Origin: Crossaster papposus
Taxonomy: Eukaryota > Echinodermata > Asteroidea > Velatida > Solasteridae
DNA: 64,000 nucleotides
Assembly (NCBI GenBank): GCA_037893245.1
Contig: JBAIAA010000255.1
Coordinates: 62,001 to 126,000, forward strand
Reading direction: 5' to 3'
The stretch's first letter is position 1; every line of letters starts with the position of its first letter. The position numbers were made by a program, and so were the translations under genes. Shown in pieces: positions 1-11,775 of the stretch. The notes beneath the pieces were generated by a model. The model was given only the letters and a program-made list of their open reading frames with translations. It ran no database searches and was not told the DNA's origin.

Positions 1-1038
1 AATCCAATCATCAACCCTATTTTTCCACAAATATAACATACTTCAAATGCAGAACATAGCCCCCGTTTTCACAATAACGTATTTTATTGATCAGTACCTT
101 GTATAGAGTAAATAATTACCTTCAAACCCAGAAATCGGCGATTTCGAATCCTATTTTTCGCAGCACGTTCGCAACTCCACGGTCCGCCATCTTGAATGCC
201 GATGTCATTTCGAGAAGGCAACAGATGGGCAAAATGTACCCATTTCGAGGCAATATTTACCTATTTGCGGGCATAATGCCCATTTTGTTGTACGCTGCAA
301 GGTCAACTTGACCTAGTAGCTAGGCAAATGTTCTTCCTTACACTAACGTTGCTTACAACTTCAATATTTTCGGTTGCTCAATAAAAAGGTCAAAGTTACT
401 TTTCGAAGGGTACTGGTCAAATCCCCACTTAACCAATAATTGGGTAAGAAAGTACTCAACTTTTGTACCCAACACATTTACGCAGCGGATTTTGACACTT
501 TGTTTTTAGAGTGTACAGATGCCCGTCCGGCCGCCGTACGACCTGTACAAATTGGTTGGCACCCTGCCGGATACCGCAGGGGTATCGAGTGCCTGCCGGA
601 CACCGGCCGATAAACGGGCCAATAATTCGACCCCATTTCCAAGAAAGTCGGCCGATCGCCGGTCGGCGACCCCCCGGGCCCCGTCATGGCAGCGTACGGG
701 GCACTTTTAATTGTGACTGTGACCGCCATATCGCACGATCTTTCGCCGACCTCTACACGCCGGCCGATGCCTAGAAATCGCACACGCCGCCCGGGCTCCG
801 CTTTAATTGTGACTCGGGTATTAGCGCCGTGTAATTTGTTATAAAAGGGGGAGCGAGTCTTAACTGCAAAAATGTCCGGTTTACTTGATTTTGTGCACAA
901 CAAGCGCGTCTCTTCGTAAAAACGAAAAATGCAATTAGGCCTACATGTATTGAGATGCCTGCCCCTTACAACATTCATTTTAAGACATTACACAGGTTTA
1001 GCTCCTAGAAGCAAGCCAGAACGATTGAGTGAGATTTG
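1..1038. other. Intergenic, with GC-rich patch and TATA-like site
   Basis: No supported gene. Positions about 500-800 are much richer in G+C than their surroundings and dominated by short CCGG/GCCG words, similar in texture to the element at 1388-2076. I found no convincing inverted ends. At 841-850 there is TATAAAAGGGGG, a textbook TATA-like box, about 30 bp before a short reading frame (ATG near 872, 14 codons). That arrangement could be a transposon promoter or chance. Long open frames here are by-products of high GC. Confidence 0.3.
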
Positions 1039-1385
1039 TTAAAGGCAGGATACACCATTGGTAATTGCTTGAATTATCACGATCGGGTTAATTAGAGGGG
1101 GGTGTATTAAATAGTAAATATCGTTTTACTGACCTGTCCAAAGTTTTACAATCATGGATGCTAAGAAAAGCAAGAAAAGCACAAACAAATGCATTCGTTT
1201 TCAACCGGCGTTGGGCAGTTGCAGTGGTTTTTTTCGCGATCGCCGTCCAATTACATGATATATAGCGCAATCGTTTTGCTGGATGCCCACAATCATTGTT
1301 TACTTTTAAATATTAAGTAAGATATTTCTTAATAATTTGGTAGTAAGTTTTTTCGATATCTGCAAATGGTGTATCCTACCTTTAA
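1039..1385. mobile_element. Kolobok-like MITE, complete copy
   Basis: Seen: direct TTAA at 1039-1042 and 1382-1385 bracketing 17-bp terminal inverted repeats, AGGCAGGATACACCATT on the left and its complement with one mismatch on the right. The interior is ~340 bp and non-coding. Known: TTAA target duplications are typical of the Kolobok and piggyBac superfamilies. The AGG start fits Kolobok better. Inferred: a non-autonomous element. The same family recurs in the window at 15619-15940 (opposite orientation, lacking one end) and as a fragment near 37105-37160. Strand cannot be assigned. Confidence 0.8.
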
Positions 1386-1387
1386 GC

Positions 1388-2076
1388 TATGGTCACAAAT
1401 CAGAGCAGCGAACGACCGATCAGTAGCCTGCTCGGTCGCTGCTGGAATTTAGGCATCGCCCAGCGATTTTTGGAGAAGTCGAGCAGGCTGTAGAGCCCCA
1501 GCGATGCCTGGGCGGTGACCTGTCGATTTCCCGTCGGTCGCCGGTCGATTTTAGGTCAAAACTGGGCGAAATCGCGGCAGTGACCGACCGGTGACCCTCC
1601 GATTGCCGGGCGGTCTCCCATCAGCCACCGGCTGATTTTAAAGAAATTGCCCGGCGGCCGGCCGGTAATCGACGGGGCTAGACGTCGCGGTGAATGGAGC
1701 TGGCGCTGCTGGACGCCGACCGATTTTGAACTCGCCTCCCAGTGACCGATTGATCTCCCAGCGGCGACCGGGCGTCGACCGGTCGGCAGCCTCTGACCTA
1801 GCGGCTTCGATTTTTGACTTAAATCGCTCAGCGGCAAACGCTCGATTAGGTGCCCGGGCAGCGACCGCCCAGGCACCGAGCGTATTTTGGGCGGCGGGTG
1901 AAAAGTGAGCAGGCGCCGCCCAAATGTTAACTCCGCGCTAAAACTTCAGCGGCGACCGAGCGATGCCCTAAAAACGAGCGGTGCCATAGGCGGCCGCCGC
2001 TCGGTGGCCGGGCAGAATTGGTTAAAAACTCGCCGCTCGGCCGCCAAGCAGGTTACTTTTGGGTAATGTGACCATA
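1388..2076. mobile_element. GC-rich non-autonomous DNA transposon
   Basis: Seen: TATGGTCACA at 1388-1397 and its exact complement TGTGACCATA at 2067-2076. The interior is GC-rich and built almost entirely of degenerate copies of short words (GCGGCGACCG, CGGTCGATTTT) in both orientations. It starts 2 bp after the right TTAA of the preceding MITE. No protein is recognisable, and the open frames on both strands are by-products of composition. Superfamily not assigned: the flanking TA could be a duplicated TA target or part of the ends. Confidence is moderate because only 10 bp of the ends match perfectly. Confidence 0.5.
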
Positions 2077-2103
2077 TCGATATTGAAAATGTGCATTATG
2101 GAG

Positions 2104-3152
2104 CTCTCACACTCTGCCGTGTAGGCCTACCGTCCACCTGCCGGGCTATTAAAAAACAACAGAGTCCAGAACGTTGGGTTTTGAGCGAACTTGTCCCCGG
2201 CCGCAAAAACAACTTCATAAAATTAATCTTTTCACCGTTTCGTTGCCATCTTCTGACCGTTCTCACCGGGCGCATACCGGGTGTTGAACGTGCTTCTACC
2301 GTCTTCACCGCCCAGATTGACTTTTGTTGAAAATTTTGGCCGTTTCCATACCGGGCCCATATCGGGTCTCGAACGTGTGCACCGGGTTTGTAGCAGCCAC
2401 CTACCAGTCACTTAGCGTCCCCTCACCGCTCGGAGCGTCCTGTGAGCGAGTCCCCGGACTGCTGACGTCATGACACGACTGCCATAAATACCCCGATTTG
2501 AACGGCAACGGTCAGTCCGCTCTCCATTTTTCTTCAAGGAAACTCCACGACACTTCTCCTCATCTTTTGATCACATATTTACTGCATTATGACGCTACTG
2601 TGAAGGTAAGGACACGTTATGGACCCGTTATAGGACGTTATGGGAACGTCAAGGCGCCGTCAGAATCAGGCGGTACCGCTTTGGAAACACCCGTTGGCAG
2701 TCCGATATGAACACTGTAATGAGGACGGTATGAATACGTTATGAAGACGGTGGCACGGTATCAACACGTTCATGACACGTTCGCAACCCGCTTACAACCC
2801 GTTGCAGACGGTGGATTTTTTTTGCCCGTTCATCACCGTTCTGTAACGGGTTATGAGCGTGTTGTGAACGTGTTCATACAGTGTGACCGTTTTCATAACG
2901 TATTCATACCGTCCTCATACCGTTCAACACCGTCCTCTTGCCGCTTACTTGCGGCCGGTGCCAGCCGGCCAAAGTTTTGAACATGCCCAAAACTTTCGCC
3001 GGGTCCCACCGGGTGTAAATAAGCGCCAACGCCCTATTAACGTGTTGCCCGCTTTGATAACGAACCACCGTGTGCCCTCGCCGTTCTCCACCGTCTGCAG
3101 ACATTTTCGCGCACGGTGGCACACGGTAGGCCTACACGGCAGAGTGTGAGAG
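2104..3152. mobile_element. Foldback element with 30-bp perfect inverted ends
   Basis: Seen: a perfect 30-bp inverted repeat, 2104-2133 against 3123-3152 (begins CTCTCACACTCTGCCGTG). The flanks resemble an imperfect duplication, CATTATG on the left and CTTTATG on the right. The interior is a dense set of degenerate ACCGTT/AACGGT words. It includes an internal 33-bp inverted pair at about 2720-2752 and 2887-2920, so much of the element could fold on itself. No coding domain is seen. Superfamily unknown; a 7-8 bp duplication would fit hAT or P-type elements. Confidence 0.65.
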
Positions 3153-4100
3153 TCACTTTATGTTTTCTGTTTTTTCATCAAAATGAATGAAATTATATTT
3201 ACTTCTATTCTATTTTCCCCGAAAAGACAATACACTTACACAGTAATTGCGATCTTTGTACTATTCGTATGCAGGAACAATATTGTAAGATTTATGGTTA
3301 ACATTTGACGTGGCGATCATTACCGAAATCTCCAAAGTAACTAAATGAAATATTAACTGTATTTGTTCCTAGTTCAATAAAGCTAAAAGCCAATAATGAA
3401 ACCGCTAAATTTCCGCTTCGTTTGTGTTCCAAGTTGTGAATATTATAGTATCAATCAGTCACCCAAATGACGATTAAGCTCTCGGTAGTGAGGCAGGGAG
3501 CTTTTTTGAAAAATAATTAAAAGAACATTAGTGTTCGCTCATAATAATTTAGGTAGCCCTACCACGCCAAAATGAGCGGTTGGAGTTGGCTCATTTACAT
3601 TACAACAATAAAGAGGCGAGGAATAGTAAGCCTTTGCACCCATCGTCGAGCTTGGAAGCAAGCTGAGTGGCTATTTATTATTCACTAGTAGTATCACCTA
3701 AATATAGCAACTGTAGATGTTGCAGTCATTAGGCAATGAAGTTTAATAAAGCCCCCCAAGGCCAGCAACCCCCCCCCCCCCCCCCCCCCCCACCGGCTTT
3801 CATCAAACCTAAATAAATTAAAATGTCTACGCATGGTATATCCTTACAGCAACGTATTTGTCCAGGCTACTATTTCCCCGCTGACTCCAACGGGCACGAT
3901 ACAAGGCATAGAAGTTGAACAAATATGACAAACTCCACAACTAAATTAGCATCTTAGCTATAGTACCCTGTAGGCCTACGTTGTTGTTATAACAATCCGC
4001 ATAAAAAGCTTAAATAAATTATTTAAATAAATAAATTTAAATTAATTAATTCATGCTGAATATTATATAACATTATCTTTGCCTTACTAATAACAAAAGC
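3153..4100. other. Intergenic, poly-C tract
   Basis: No gene seen. AT-rich single-copy-looking sequence, interrupted by an uninterrupted run of 23 C at 3769-3791 followed by CACCGG. Confidence 0.5.
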
Positions 4101-4304
4101 CTAATGTAACGACCGGTCGTCATCTGGCCAACGATTGGACGGGGCACCGGTGGGAGGGCCGTATTGTTTTGCACGGCTTTTTATTGGATAGGATACGTAG
4201 TAGACCTTGAGGAAAGCCATGATTTGGCCGTAGTTGGCCCAAAAGTTTTCAACATGTTAAAAATATTTATACGGTCACCTTGAATGCCTATATCGTACTG
4301 TGAG

Positions 4305-4515
4305 TCTAGTATATACGTAGTTAACCCTAGTTAACTCTAGTTGACCCTAGTCCCCAGTTGACCCTACTTGACCGTAGTGTAGACCGTAGTGTAGACCGTA
4401 GTTGACCGTAGTTGACCGGAGTTGACCGTAGTTGACCGTAGTTGACCATAGTAACCACGGCACTACGGTTGAAGTACGATCAACTACGGTCTACTACGGT
4501 CTACTACGGTCAAAT
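4305..4515. repeat. GTAGTTGACC array with central inversion
   Basis: About a dozen degenerate copies of a 10-12 bp word (GTAGTTGACC and variants such as GTAGTGTAGACC) run from 4315 to 4450. They are followed after a short spacer by several complementary copies (ACTACGGTCT) to about 4505. The block could form a large imperfect hairpin. I did not find matching outer ends, so the limits of any enclosing transposon are unknown. Confidence 0.6.
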
Positions 4516-6144
4516 GAACTACATTCAACTGCGTTCATGACCGTAATATGTGACTACCGCTTTAGACATGATTGATAATGGTCAACGTATTAGTGGGTAC
4601 GCCCACAGGAACCGTTAGCTGAATGCGCACCTTGTCAACGGAAACGATACCGTATCCTTGGTCAAAGGAGGTCAAATGACGCTGCAATGACGTCATTTTC
4701 TAGGTACCAACACTGGCAACATTTGGGCTATGGAAGTAGCTACATTTGGTACAAGATATAAGTCTGGCGCGCCTTGACGCCCTTATTCGTTTCAGACGTT
4801 CGACTCAATTCACTCATTTGGTTGGGCGCGACTGTGGAACGCCTGTCTGAACCGAGCGTAATCTGAGGAGGCAAGGAAATTAATGGGCCTGTAGTTAGCA
4901 ACCATTTTTTGTTTTCGTCAACCAATTTCATGTATAGGCACTCGAGACTACACTTCCACCATTCTTCAGTTGAATTTCTGCTATCTACAATAGATTAAGT
5001 CAAATAAGACGCATCGAAGCGCACATTATTTTTTTGCTATAGGGTTTCATTTCTTCTTTGTTTACAGGCAACGAACTTCCACTTCTGTGCGTTCAAATTA
5101 AACCTGACTGTTGTGGCTTGTTATTCCAGGAAGCTGTACGGCAATATACTGGCACTTGAGTTTTTCTTGTTAGATGCGTTTCCGTGTTGTTTGCAATTCA
5201 TTTACGTTATGTGTTTTGTTTTAAATGCAACAATTGTTCCTTGTGCTTTGTTACCCCATGATTAAAATTAAAATCTGTATCCCGTATCTAGAAAAATGTT
5301 AAGTAAAGTTGGAAAAGTTATGGTGAGGAGTTTCAAATGAAAACAAAATCTGTCGCTACAACCTTGTGATCGTTTGCACTGGTCTTTATGTTTTCTTCGT
5401 TATTTCTGCTAATGCTCGGACCATGTCCAATTACAAAAATTAAACAATTTTTTTTAAGAAACAAAAGCTTACAATTATCAGAGGGTCGTTATAAAATTTA
5501 CCAAAACAAAATCTTGTCCTTTTAATTCTTTTAGAGATCCCTTTTTTCAGTTTTATATGTATATTTCTTCTAATCATTTCTTTATATCTGAAGTTTATTT
5601 AATCTTCAATGATTACTGAAGGTACTACTAGGTATCTCGCCATGCACGTTTGGCTGTGGTTGTACCATTTCACACACTTTTCAATAGTTATTTGGCATAC
5701 ATTCAGTTATACTGACTATACGGGCAGCTATCTTTTCGTTCAAATTCGCTTTAATTAAAGATAACGCAGAATAAGTGTGAAAATTAATTCTCTTCAAAAT
5801 ATCTGCCTTTAAATAGTCACATACCAAATCAGAAAGCACGTACCATAGAAATGAATTTGAATGTGAACATTTCAAACATAAGCCAAAACAATTTGCCAAT
5901 TGATGAAAATGAATGGCCGACCAGCCTCATGCTGCTGGCTATTACCAAATTAAATGATCTTTGCGACCTCATGAATTAGAATGATCTTATTTGGCCAGTG
6001 AATGATAACTGCTTAAATTGAATTACTTGTTTTGACTGTTGAATGCTGATGCAAAGGAGCATTCAAATGAAATTGAATGAGCCGTGTATTGTTATGATTG
6101 AATTTATGTTTAAATTCGCCGGGAAAACCTATATTAAAATATAA
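4516..6144. other. Intergenic, nothing recognised
   Basis: AT-rich sequence with stops in all frames. I see no domain, array or inverted ends. Confidence 0.4.
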
Positions 6145-6646
6145 AGCCCTGTTCGCACTGGACTTAATTTGGGCAAACTAACCGAGCCAATGGGTAACTT
6201 ACCCATTTCAAGTCCAGTGCGAACAGCCTGGGTAACTTTCCTCACAGGTAACTTAACCGAGCCAAAGGTGCCCAGGAAGATTGACCAGGTCAGTTTAACC
6301 GAGCCAGAAAATCCAGTGCGGACGCGACGTCTCGGTTAAATCTTCCATCACCCGGTTAAATCTTTCATCACCCGGTCGAATGACAGAACGAAAACTTGAA
6401 CGAAGAAAATAATGTTGAGAGCTAGCGTCGGGAACAGACGATCCGGTCGTCAAATCGCGGTCATAGGTCACGCAGGGCGCCCTCTTTATTGTTTTGGAGC
6501 CAGCTCGGTTAGTTTACCCATGGTCTCGGCAATTCTACCCGCGTCAATTAAATCCAAGTGCGGACGGTGGGAAGATTAACCCATCGGAATGTTACCTGGC
6601 GTCATGGTAAAGTTACCCAAAATGTTTATCCAGTGCGGACACGGCT
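6145..6646. mobile_element. PIF/Harbinger-like MITE
   Basis: Seen: inverted ends AGCCCTGTTCGCACTGGA on the left and, read inward, AGCCGTGTCCGCACTGGA on the right (16 of 18 match), flanked by direct TAA at 6142-6144 and 6647-6649. Total 502 bp. The interior repeats the end motif (CCAGTGCGAAC near 6210, CCAGTGCGGACG near 6312) and a word like GGTTAACTTACC. Known: 3-bp TWA target duplications are the signature of PIF/Harbinger elements. No protein is encoded, so it is non-autonomous. Confidence 0.75.
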
Positions 6647-7523
6647 TAAGACGAGAAAAAAGAAGAAAAACATTAGGTGACCTTAATCTTTATTAACAAA
6701 ACATCGAGAGCGGACAAAACACCTGAAACTACCCGAAAACAAACCAGTACATGTACATAGACTACAACACAAAATCCTTGTAAAGGTTTGGATCGATTTT
6801 GGATCGATTCTATAAACACAATCTCAGGCTAATATTTGTGGTTTTCTTTATTTGTAACCTTTTCGAATCGTTTTAATACTGCTAATAACCTGCCCGCGGC
6901 GGAACGCAATGGCGCGTTCCAGCCTCGGTATAGATGGCTGAACTTCCCCCGTTCCGTTGTTGTTATTGATTACATGAATCTCACGAACGCCAAGGACGCG
7001 TGCGCTCACAGGGGAACGACATGTCATCCTAATGACGACTAGCCTAAGTGAATGGCCTTTTATGCTTGTAATTAAGCCTAAGGAGTCGAAATGTTAAACT
7101 ACAATGTCTTTGTTTGTGGGAATATAGGACTTGAGCGTGTATTTGTCTCCCTTGTTTTTGCTTTAATCAAACATGTTGTGAGGCAAAGCTGTCCGTTACT
7201 CTTTTATTTCCAAAGAGTACAAATTCACTCCATTCGAGTGAAAAATTCACTTCCAGACGTTTTAGAGTGAAATTAATTCACTCGAAAAAGATTGAAATCT
7301 AATCAAATTCCACTGAAATCTAATCAAATTCCACTGCAATGGTACCATTTTTAAGTGTGTTTCAATCTAAATTTAGAGTGAGATCCACTCTAAAACGTCT
7401 AGTCCCATATTTTGACTCTTTGGAATTTAGAGAGCATACTGATTTGGGGGTACAAATAATAATGTTGTCATATAAGGTGTTTTTTCTGTATTCTGGTCTA
7501 CTGAGAATATCGTAATAATTATT

Positions 7524-7658
7524 TGTTTCGACTTTATATTTTGGCCTTGGAAAATGTATGTACTCGTTCACGTGTACAAGTAAGATTTAATAATATAATT
7601 ACTTGTACACGTAAACGAATACATATATTTCCAAAGGCCAAAATATCAAGTCGAAACA
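7524..7658. repeat. 60-bp-arm hairpin
   Basis: An inverted repeat with arms of about 60 bp (7524-7583 and 7599-7658) and a 15-nt AT-rich loop. The arms start TGTTTCGACTT and end at the loop with CACGTGTACAAGTAA. Mismatches are few. It may be a small palindromic MITE; no target duplication is obvious in the AT-rich flanks. Confidence 0.75.
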
Positions 7659-7734
7659 ACATAATAATGTATATTTATCTAGTTATTGAGTTCGTGTGTT
7701 AGGATTATACGCCGTACATTGTACTTATCGTCAT

Positions 7735-7991
7735 CGTTTTCACGAAGGGGCGAATTTCATGAAAAATCCTATATTTTTCGAAATAATTTGTGTTTGTGAA
7801 AACGATTAAATGTTGCAATTACTACAACCTAGTGAAGTTATACATCCAAAAAATCATTTAAATCCTAATTAACCTAATTAACGAATGGGCGAATTGGCCC
7901 TCAAGTGCCCTTTTGCATTTTCACGAAGAGGCGAATTCGAAATAGCGTTGACTTCAACGTGTTTATGAAGGGGCATCTGGTGCGCGTATTG

Positions 7992-8022
<31 letters not shown>

Positions 8023-8030
8023 ACCCCCAC
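7735..8030. repeat. Motif CACGAAGRGGCGAATT and 30-C tract
   Basis: Two copies of a CACGAAG(G/A)GGCGAATT word at about 7741 and 7921 relate to the recurring motif of the 13-kb and 20-kb repeats, in the opposite orientation. A run of 30 C (7993-8022) follows, then broken C-runs. The glycine-rich frame on the minus strand is only the translated homopolymer. Confidence 0.5.
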
Positions 8031-9372
8031 CTCGTTTGAACCCCCCGACCACACTCTGTTTTCAATTCCAGTGGTCAAAACAGCTCAGAATGCACCACAG
8101 ATTATCTGGAATTCAAAATTGTCCGGGCCCCTAAGGCTGGCACCGAACCCCACGCAGAAAGGGCTTCACACTCGCAGTTTCACACAAAAAAAGCTTGCCT
8201 TGCAGCCTACTCTTAATTGATGGTGTCGGGTACGTCTTTCTCTTCATTCACAATAGCAGTCAGAGTTAAGAATGCCCGCCACCTTGCGGTCATAACCGGC
8301 CTTGTCTATAATGACAGTGGCATTGCCCTTGTTCGCTGGATGAATTGTATTTATTTATTTATTTATTCCATTTCTTTACCCAGGGTGTGCCCAAACAGTT
8401 TAAAACTCGTTTTCATTGGGGCCCTGCATACATCATTAAATAAAATGGGGCACCTTGCGATTGCCTGGCGGTCACCGTGGGGGCGCCTTGCGGTTTGTTA
8501 ACTGGCGCCTCACGGATTTTGATTTCCTGACTTTTACGATTGCCGTGCGGACCTCGTAACAGTTTGTGAACACTGCTTCCGCAGCCCGTAAAGCCGTACG
8601 ATTTGTAAAGATCCTATATACAAACCGCATACCGCAGAATCGTTCGGAGGCAGCATCATTATGTCCCACGGGCGCCTCCTGCTTCCGCAGGCTAAATGTG
8701 AATTAGGCATTAGTCCCCCATACCTATACACTCTCGGAGACTATTGTTGCCTAACGCACCCCCCCCCCCCCCCCCCCCCCCCCCCACTAAATACCTAAAA
8801 AGAATTACCGCAACATTCCGCAAGCACAATGACCACCACATAGGAAGAGTGTCCATCCGTTTCATATTTTGCTTCATAAGAGGAAGGCTGGCTTCAAACC
8901 CATTATAGGATTAGTGCTGATAAGAATTGTCAATGCTGGTAATTCCCCTTTAGAAAAGCCCTAAAAGCCCATCAGCTTGGCTAATGTGCATGTATAAAGC
9001 CTGAAGGTCGACCCCTGGTGGCGCGCTTCCGGACGGCTTGAATAGGAAAATGAACATGTAAAAGTCGGCTTGTTTTCTAATATTTTTTTGTACATAGATA
9101 TCTTTAGTAAATCACCCTTATAAAAAGCCGTTGTACAATTTGTTACTAGCATCTCAATTTATTGAAATTGAAAAATCGCGCGACTTGAAAGAAAAACAGT
9201 ATATTAATATTGTGTCGTGCGGCGCGTCAGCGGCTGTCGTGTTGCGCTGCACGCGCAAATGTTTGTTTTACACGCTAGCCTGGCCATTTCTGTGTTTAAT
9301 ACCATGGAAGCGACTGATATTAGAGTCTAGCAGCCTTTGACTGGCGCTGTGGCGCGAGCTTTGATCAGCATA
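8024..9372. other. Intergenic with small shared repeats
   Basis: No gene. It contains a 27-C run (8759-8785). A ~40-bp segment at 8808-8850 (around CAACATTCCGCAAGCACAAT) recurs at about 44980-45010. A ~55-bp segment at 9240-9292 recurs inverted at about 29284-29335 (core TGGCCAGGCTAGCGTGTAAA). These look like small dispersed repeats. Confidence 0.4.
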
Positions 9373-9619
9373 ATAGACTAGGCACAAAAATGATAAATCA
9401 TAATGTAAGCGGCAAATTATGCTCAAAGTTGGCAACACACATTTTTAGGGTAATTCCACCCTGCTGATTACGAAAATTTCTGTTGCCAAAAACAAAAATG
9501 ATCAGAAAGGTGAAATTCAAGATGGCCGACAAAATGGCTGCCAAAAACTGGTAAAATCACATTCGAAGAACTATTTAGGCTAAATATACAATTCAAATGC
9601 ATCAATTATGGTTTTTGGA

Positions 9620-10257
9620 GTTGATGCTCCCGGATAAGTTTGATGGGGTTGCGTCCTGGTCGGACTACTTGTTCCATTTGAAGTGAGTCCGAGAAGGCAA
9701 TGTACCTGGCGGCTCACATGAAGGGCACAGGTCTGGAAGCACTGGCGTACATGGCGCCCAAGGCACAGAGGGAATACTCCTCTATCTTGGAGAACTTTGA
9801 GCAACGATTCGGCGGGGCGGCACAGGTTCCACTACATCGGGCCCAGTTGTCTATGCGGACATGGGGCCGCGACGCTTCCCTCAGCAGCCTGGGACAATCC
9901 ATTCGGCGGCTGGTGTTGAAAAGCTACCCAAGATTGCCTGTGCAGGCCCGGGATGACTTGGGCGTGGAGGCTTTCCGGAGGGCCCTGTGGGAGGAGCAGC
10001 TGTAGCGTCACCCTTTCTCCAAGAAGGCGGCGACCCTGACCGAAGCCATCACGTTGACGACGGAGATGGAGGCGTTCATGGAGTCCCAGGAGTACAAACG
10101 GAAAGGGAAGGCCAGAGCCAGCGGCGTAATGTCGGTAGACCAGTTTACTCCAGTTCCTGCTAGAGAGTATAAGCCAGTTCCAAGGGTGAAGTATACACCA
10201 GGCTCGCGGACTCAAGTGCAGTGCTACAGGTGCCACGGTTGGGACACACCAGGAGAG
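9620..10257 (+). pseudogene. gag: gypsy gag relic (element 1)
   Basis: Capsid-type Gag protein of a Ty3/gypsy element, which would form the cytoplasmic particle. Recognisable pieces: LPDKFDGVASWSDYLFHL near 9630-9685, a frame change, then MYLAAHMKGTGLEALAYM, and further on the pattern LEQRF-like FEQRFGG, RAQLSMR, and SIRRLVLKSYP, in the order known for animal gypsy Gag. An in-frame TAG lies at about 10003. The frame then continues to QVQCYRCHG at about 10218-10245, the start of a CCHC knuckle whose second half (GHTRRDCP) is in a different frame. At least three lesions make it non-functional. Assignment to the gypsy Gag family is firm; activity is not expected. Confidence 0.8.
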
Positions 10258-10480
10258 ACTGCCCTCGCCGGAAGCGTAAGGCCGCCCCTGACGGGCAGGG
10301 TGAGGCGGGCGCGGAACCGGGTCCGGGGCTGGGACGAGCCCGATCCGGGGTGCGATCGGCCACTCTCTCCACCGACGGAGCCAGGCCCCGAGAGGTACAC
10401 TTGCGCCGGCCAGAAATTAGCCGGTATTGTCTTGCAATAACCAAACCATCCTCTTCTTCCCCCGCAGGAGGGTTCCCGTG

Positions 10481-11156
10481 ATGTGCCCCCACTGTGGGAA
10501 GGCGTTCACCCGTAGAACCAATCGCCGTAGGCACGTGCGCACCGCGTGCGAGCAGCTCCACTCGGAGCGCCCGTACGTGTGCGAATGGGGCTGCGGGCTG
10601 CGCGGGAGTTCTACCGGGAGGATATTAGGAGCCGTCACTATCGGTCCTGCCAGGAAGGTTTAGTGGCCGGAGTGATGGTAGAGATGGATGCGCTGGAGAT
10701 CCACCCCAGCGGCGACGAGAGGGAGCTCGTCAATCCCGCCGGCCGAGGGCCTTCTCTGCCTCGCCTCTTCCGGCAAGGAAGCCCAGACCTCCCCCACGGG
10801 GGACGGGACCACCCTGCAGCGGCCCGGCCTTTGTTGCCACCCCCCGCCCAAGAGACGACTGGGCCCAGTTTCGGCGGGGGAGCCGGGGGACCACCCCCAC
10901 TTCGAGCGGTCCTCCCGGCCTCCCCGTTCGGAGCGGGACGAGTCGGCCAGCCAGCCAAGCCAAGGCCAGAAAGGGCGGATCCGCCCCGCCTACCGGGGCG
11001 CCAGGGATACGGCCACGGACGCCGCTCCAGCCGGCCGAAGGAAGACAGCCCGGCCAACCCATCCCCGCCAGCTCGGGCGGAAAGCGGGACTCAGACGGAG
11101 CCCCCGGCGCCCCCTCGGACGCCGACGCTTCGGTGGCGTGGACAGCCCAGGGTCTA
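10481..11156 (+). pseudogene. C2HC zinc-finger, proline-rich ORF of gypsy element 1
   Basis: A short reading frame starts ATGTGCCCCCACTG. It shows a finger of the form C-X2-C-X12-H-X4-C (CPHCGKAF, then RRRHVRTAC), and soon after a second one beginning CEWGCGL. A frame change interrupts the second finger, whose H and C (SRHYRSC) lie in the next frame. That frame continues about 170 residues rich in Pro, Gly, Arg and Ser to a stop near 11154. A strong acceptor-like tract (pyrimidines then CCCGCAG) ends at 10467, 13 bp before the ATG. Plausible donors (GCGTAAGG near 10275, CAGGGTGAGG near 10297) lie upstream in the knuckle region, so splicing is possible. Role unknown: nucleic-acid binding is a guess from the fingers. 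Confidence 0.5.
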
Positions 11157-11510
11157 ATTGCCGGCCGGGTCCCAGGTGGAGCTGCTGGACGGGACCTGGA
11201 TGCAGTTGGAGGTGGATGGCGGCCGCCCCGCATGAGGTAAGCGGCAACCCACATGCAGGTTCCCTTGTGTGAACACCCCCGCGCTACCCCGACGACGTCC
11301 CACCGGAGTTCTGGAAGCAGCTGTTTAGGCAGACATAGTTCCAGCGCCGGCCACCTCCCACCTACTAGACGAGAACTTTGACTCTCATTTTCCTTCTGTT
11401 TTTGTTGTATTGTTGTTGGCGTCGTGGGCCTTCCGGTCCGGGTCTTCCGGGTGCGCGGCGGCAAATGTCCGCCGTCCTGTTTGGGGACAAACAAGGTTCT
11501 CGAGGGGGGC

Positions 11511-11775
11511 TGTGTAGCGTCTGTGCCGGTTGGCCGATAGAGAGCACCAGAGCGATTCCACGGTGGAATCGCCTAGTGGAGCCCTGCCAGTACGCCTAGG
11601 CAACCCGTTCCGGATAGCGCATTCGCCGGACTGTTTTTAGTGCCGCGTTGGAACGGTAACTTCATGTCACTTCTTTGACCCAGAAGTAGTTGGAATAAAC
11701 GGCCTAAGAACCACCGAAACCAGTGAATACCTGTCTTGAGTCTTATTCCTGTGTGTGTGTCGACCCCAGCAAACG
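11511..11775 (+). repeat. 3' LTR of gypsy element 1
   Basis: Begins TGTGTAGCGTCTGTGCC directly after a purine tract (CGAGGGGGG), the usual plus-strand primer position. It contains AATAAA at 11694-11699. The end is placed near CCCCAGCA at about 11770; without a second LTR copy the exact end is uncertain. A GT-dinucleotide run sits at 11750-11760. Confidence 0.65.

Larger units (their letters stand above)
9610..11775 (+). mobile_element. Ty3/gypsy retrotransposon 1, pol-deleted
   Basis: Order on the plus strand: gag (9.6-10.25 kb), a zinc-finger and proline-rich reading frame (10.48-11.16 kb), a purine-rich CGAGGGGGG tract at 11501-11509, then a 3' LTR. No protease, reverse transcriptase, RNase H or integrase sequence lies between gag and the fingers. 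So either pol was deleted or this is a non-autonomous derivative. No 5' LTR is seen before gag: the element starts just inside the left arm of the flanking inverted repeat. Confidence 0.75.

Noticed and set aside
4740-4931. 63-codon minus-strand frame
   Set aside because: Chance-length frame in AT-rich sequence with no motif, splice signals or conservation cue.
10546-11494. Several overlapping long frames on both strands at 10.5-11.5 kb
   Set aside because: High GC removes stops in every frame. Only the frame continuing from the zinc fingers has any motif support.
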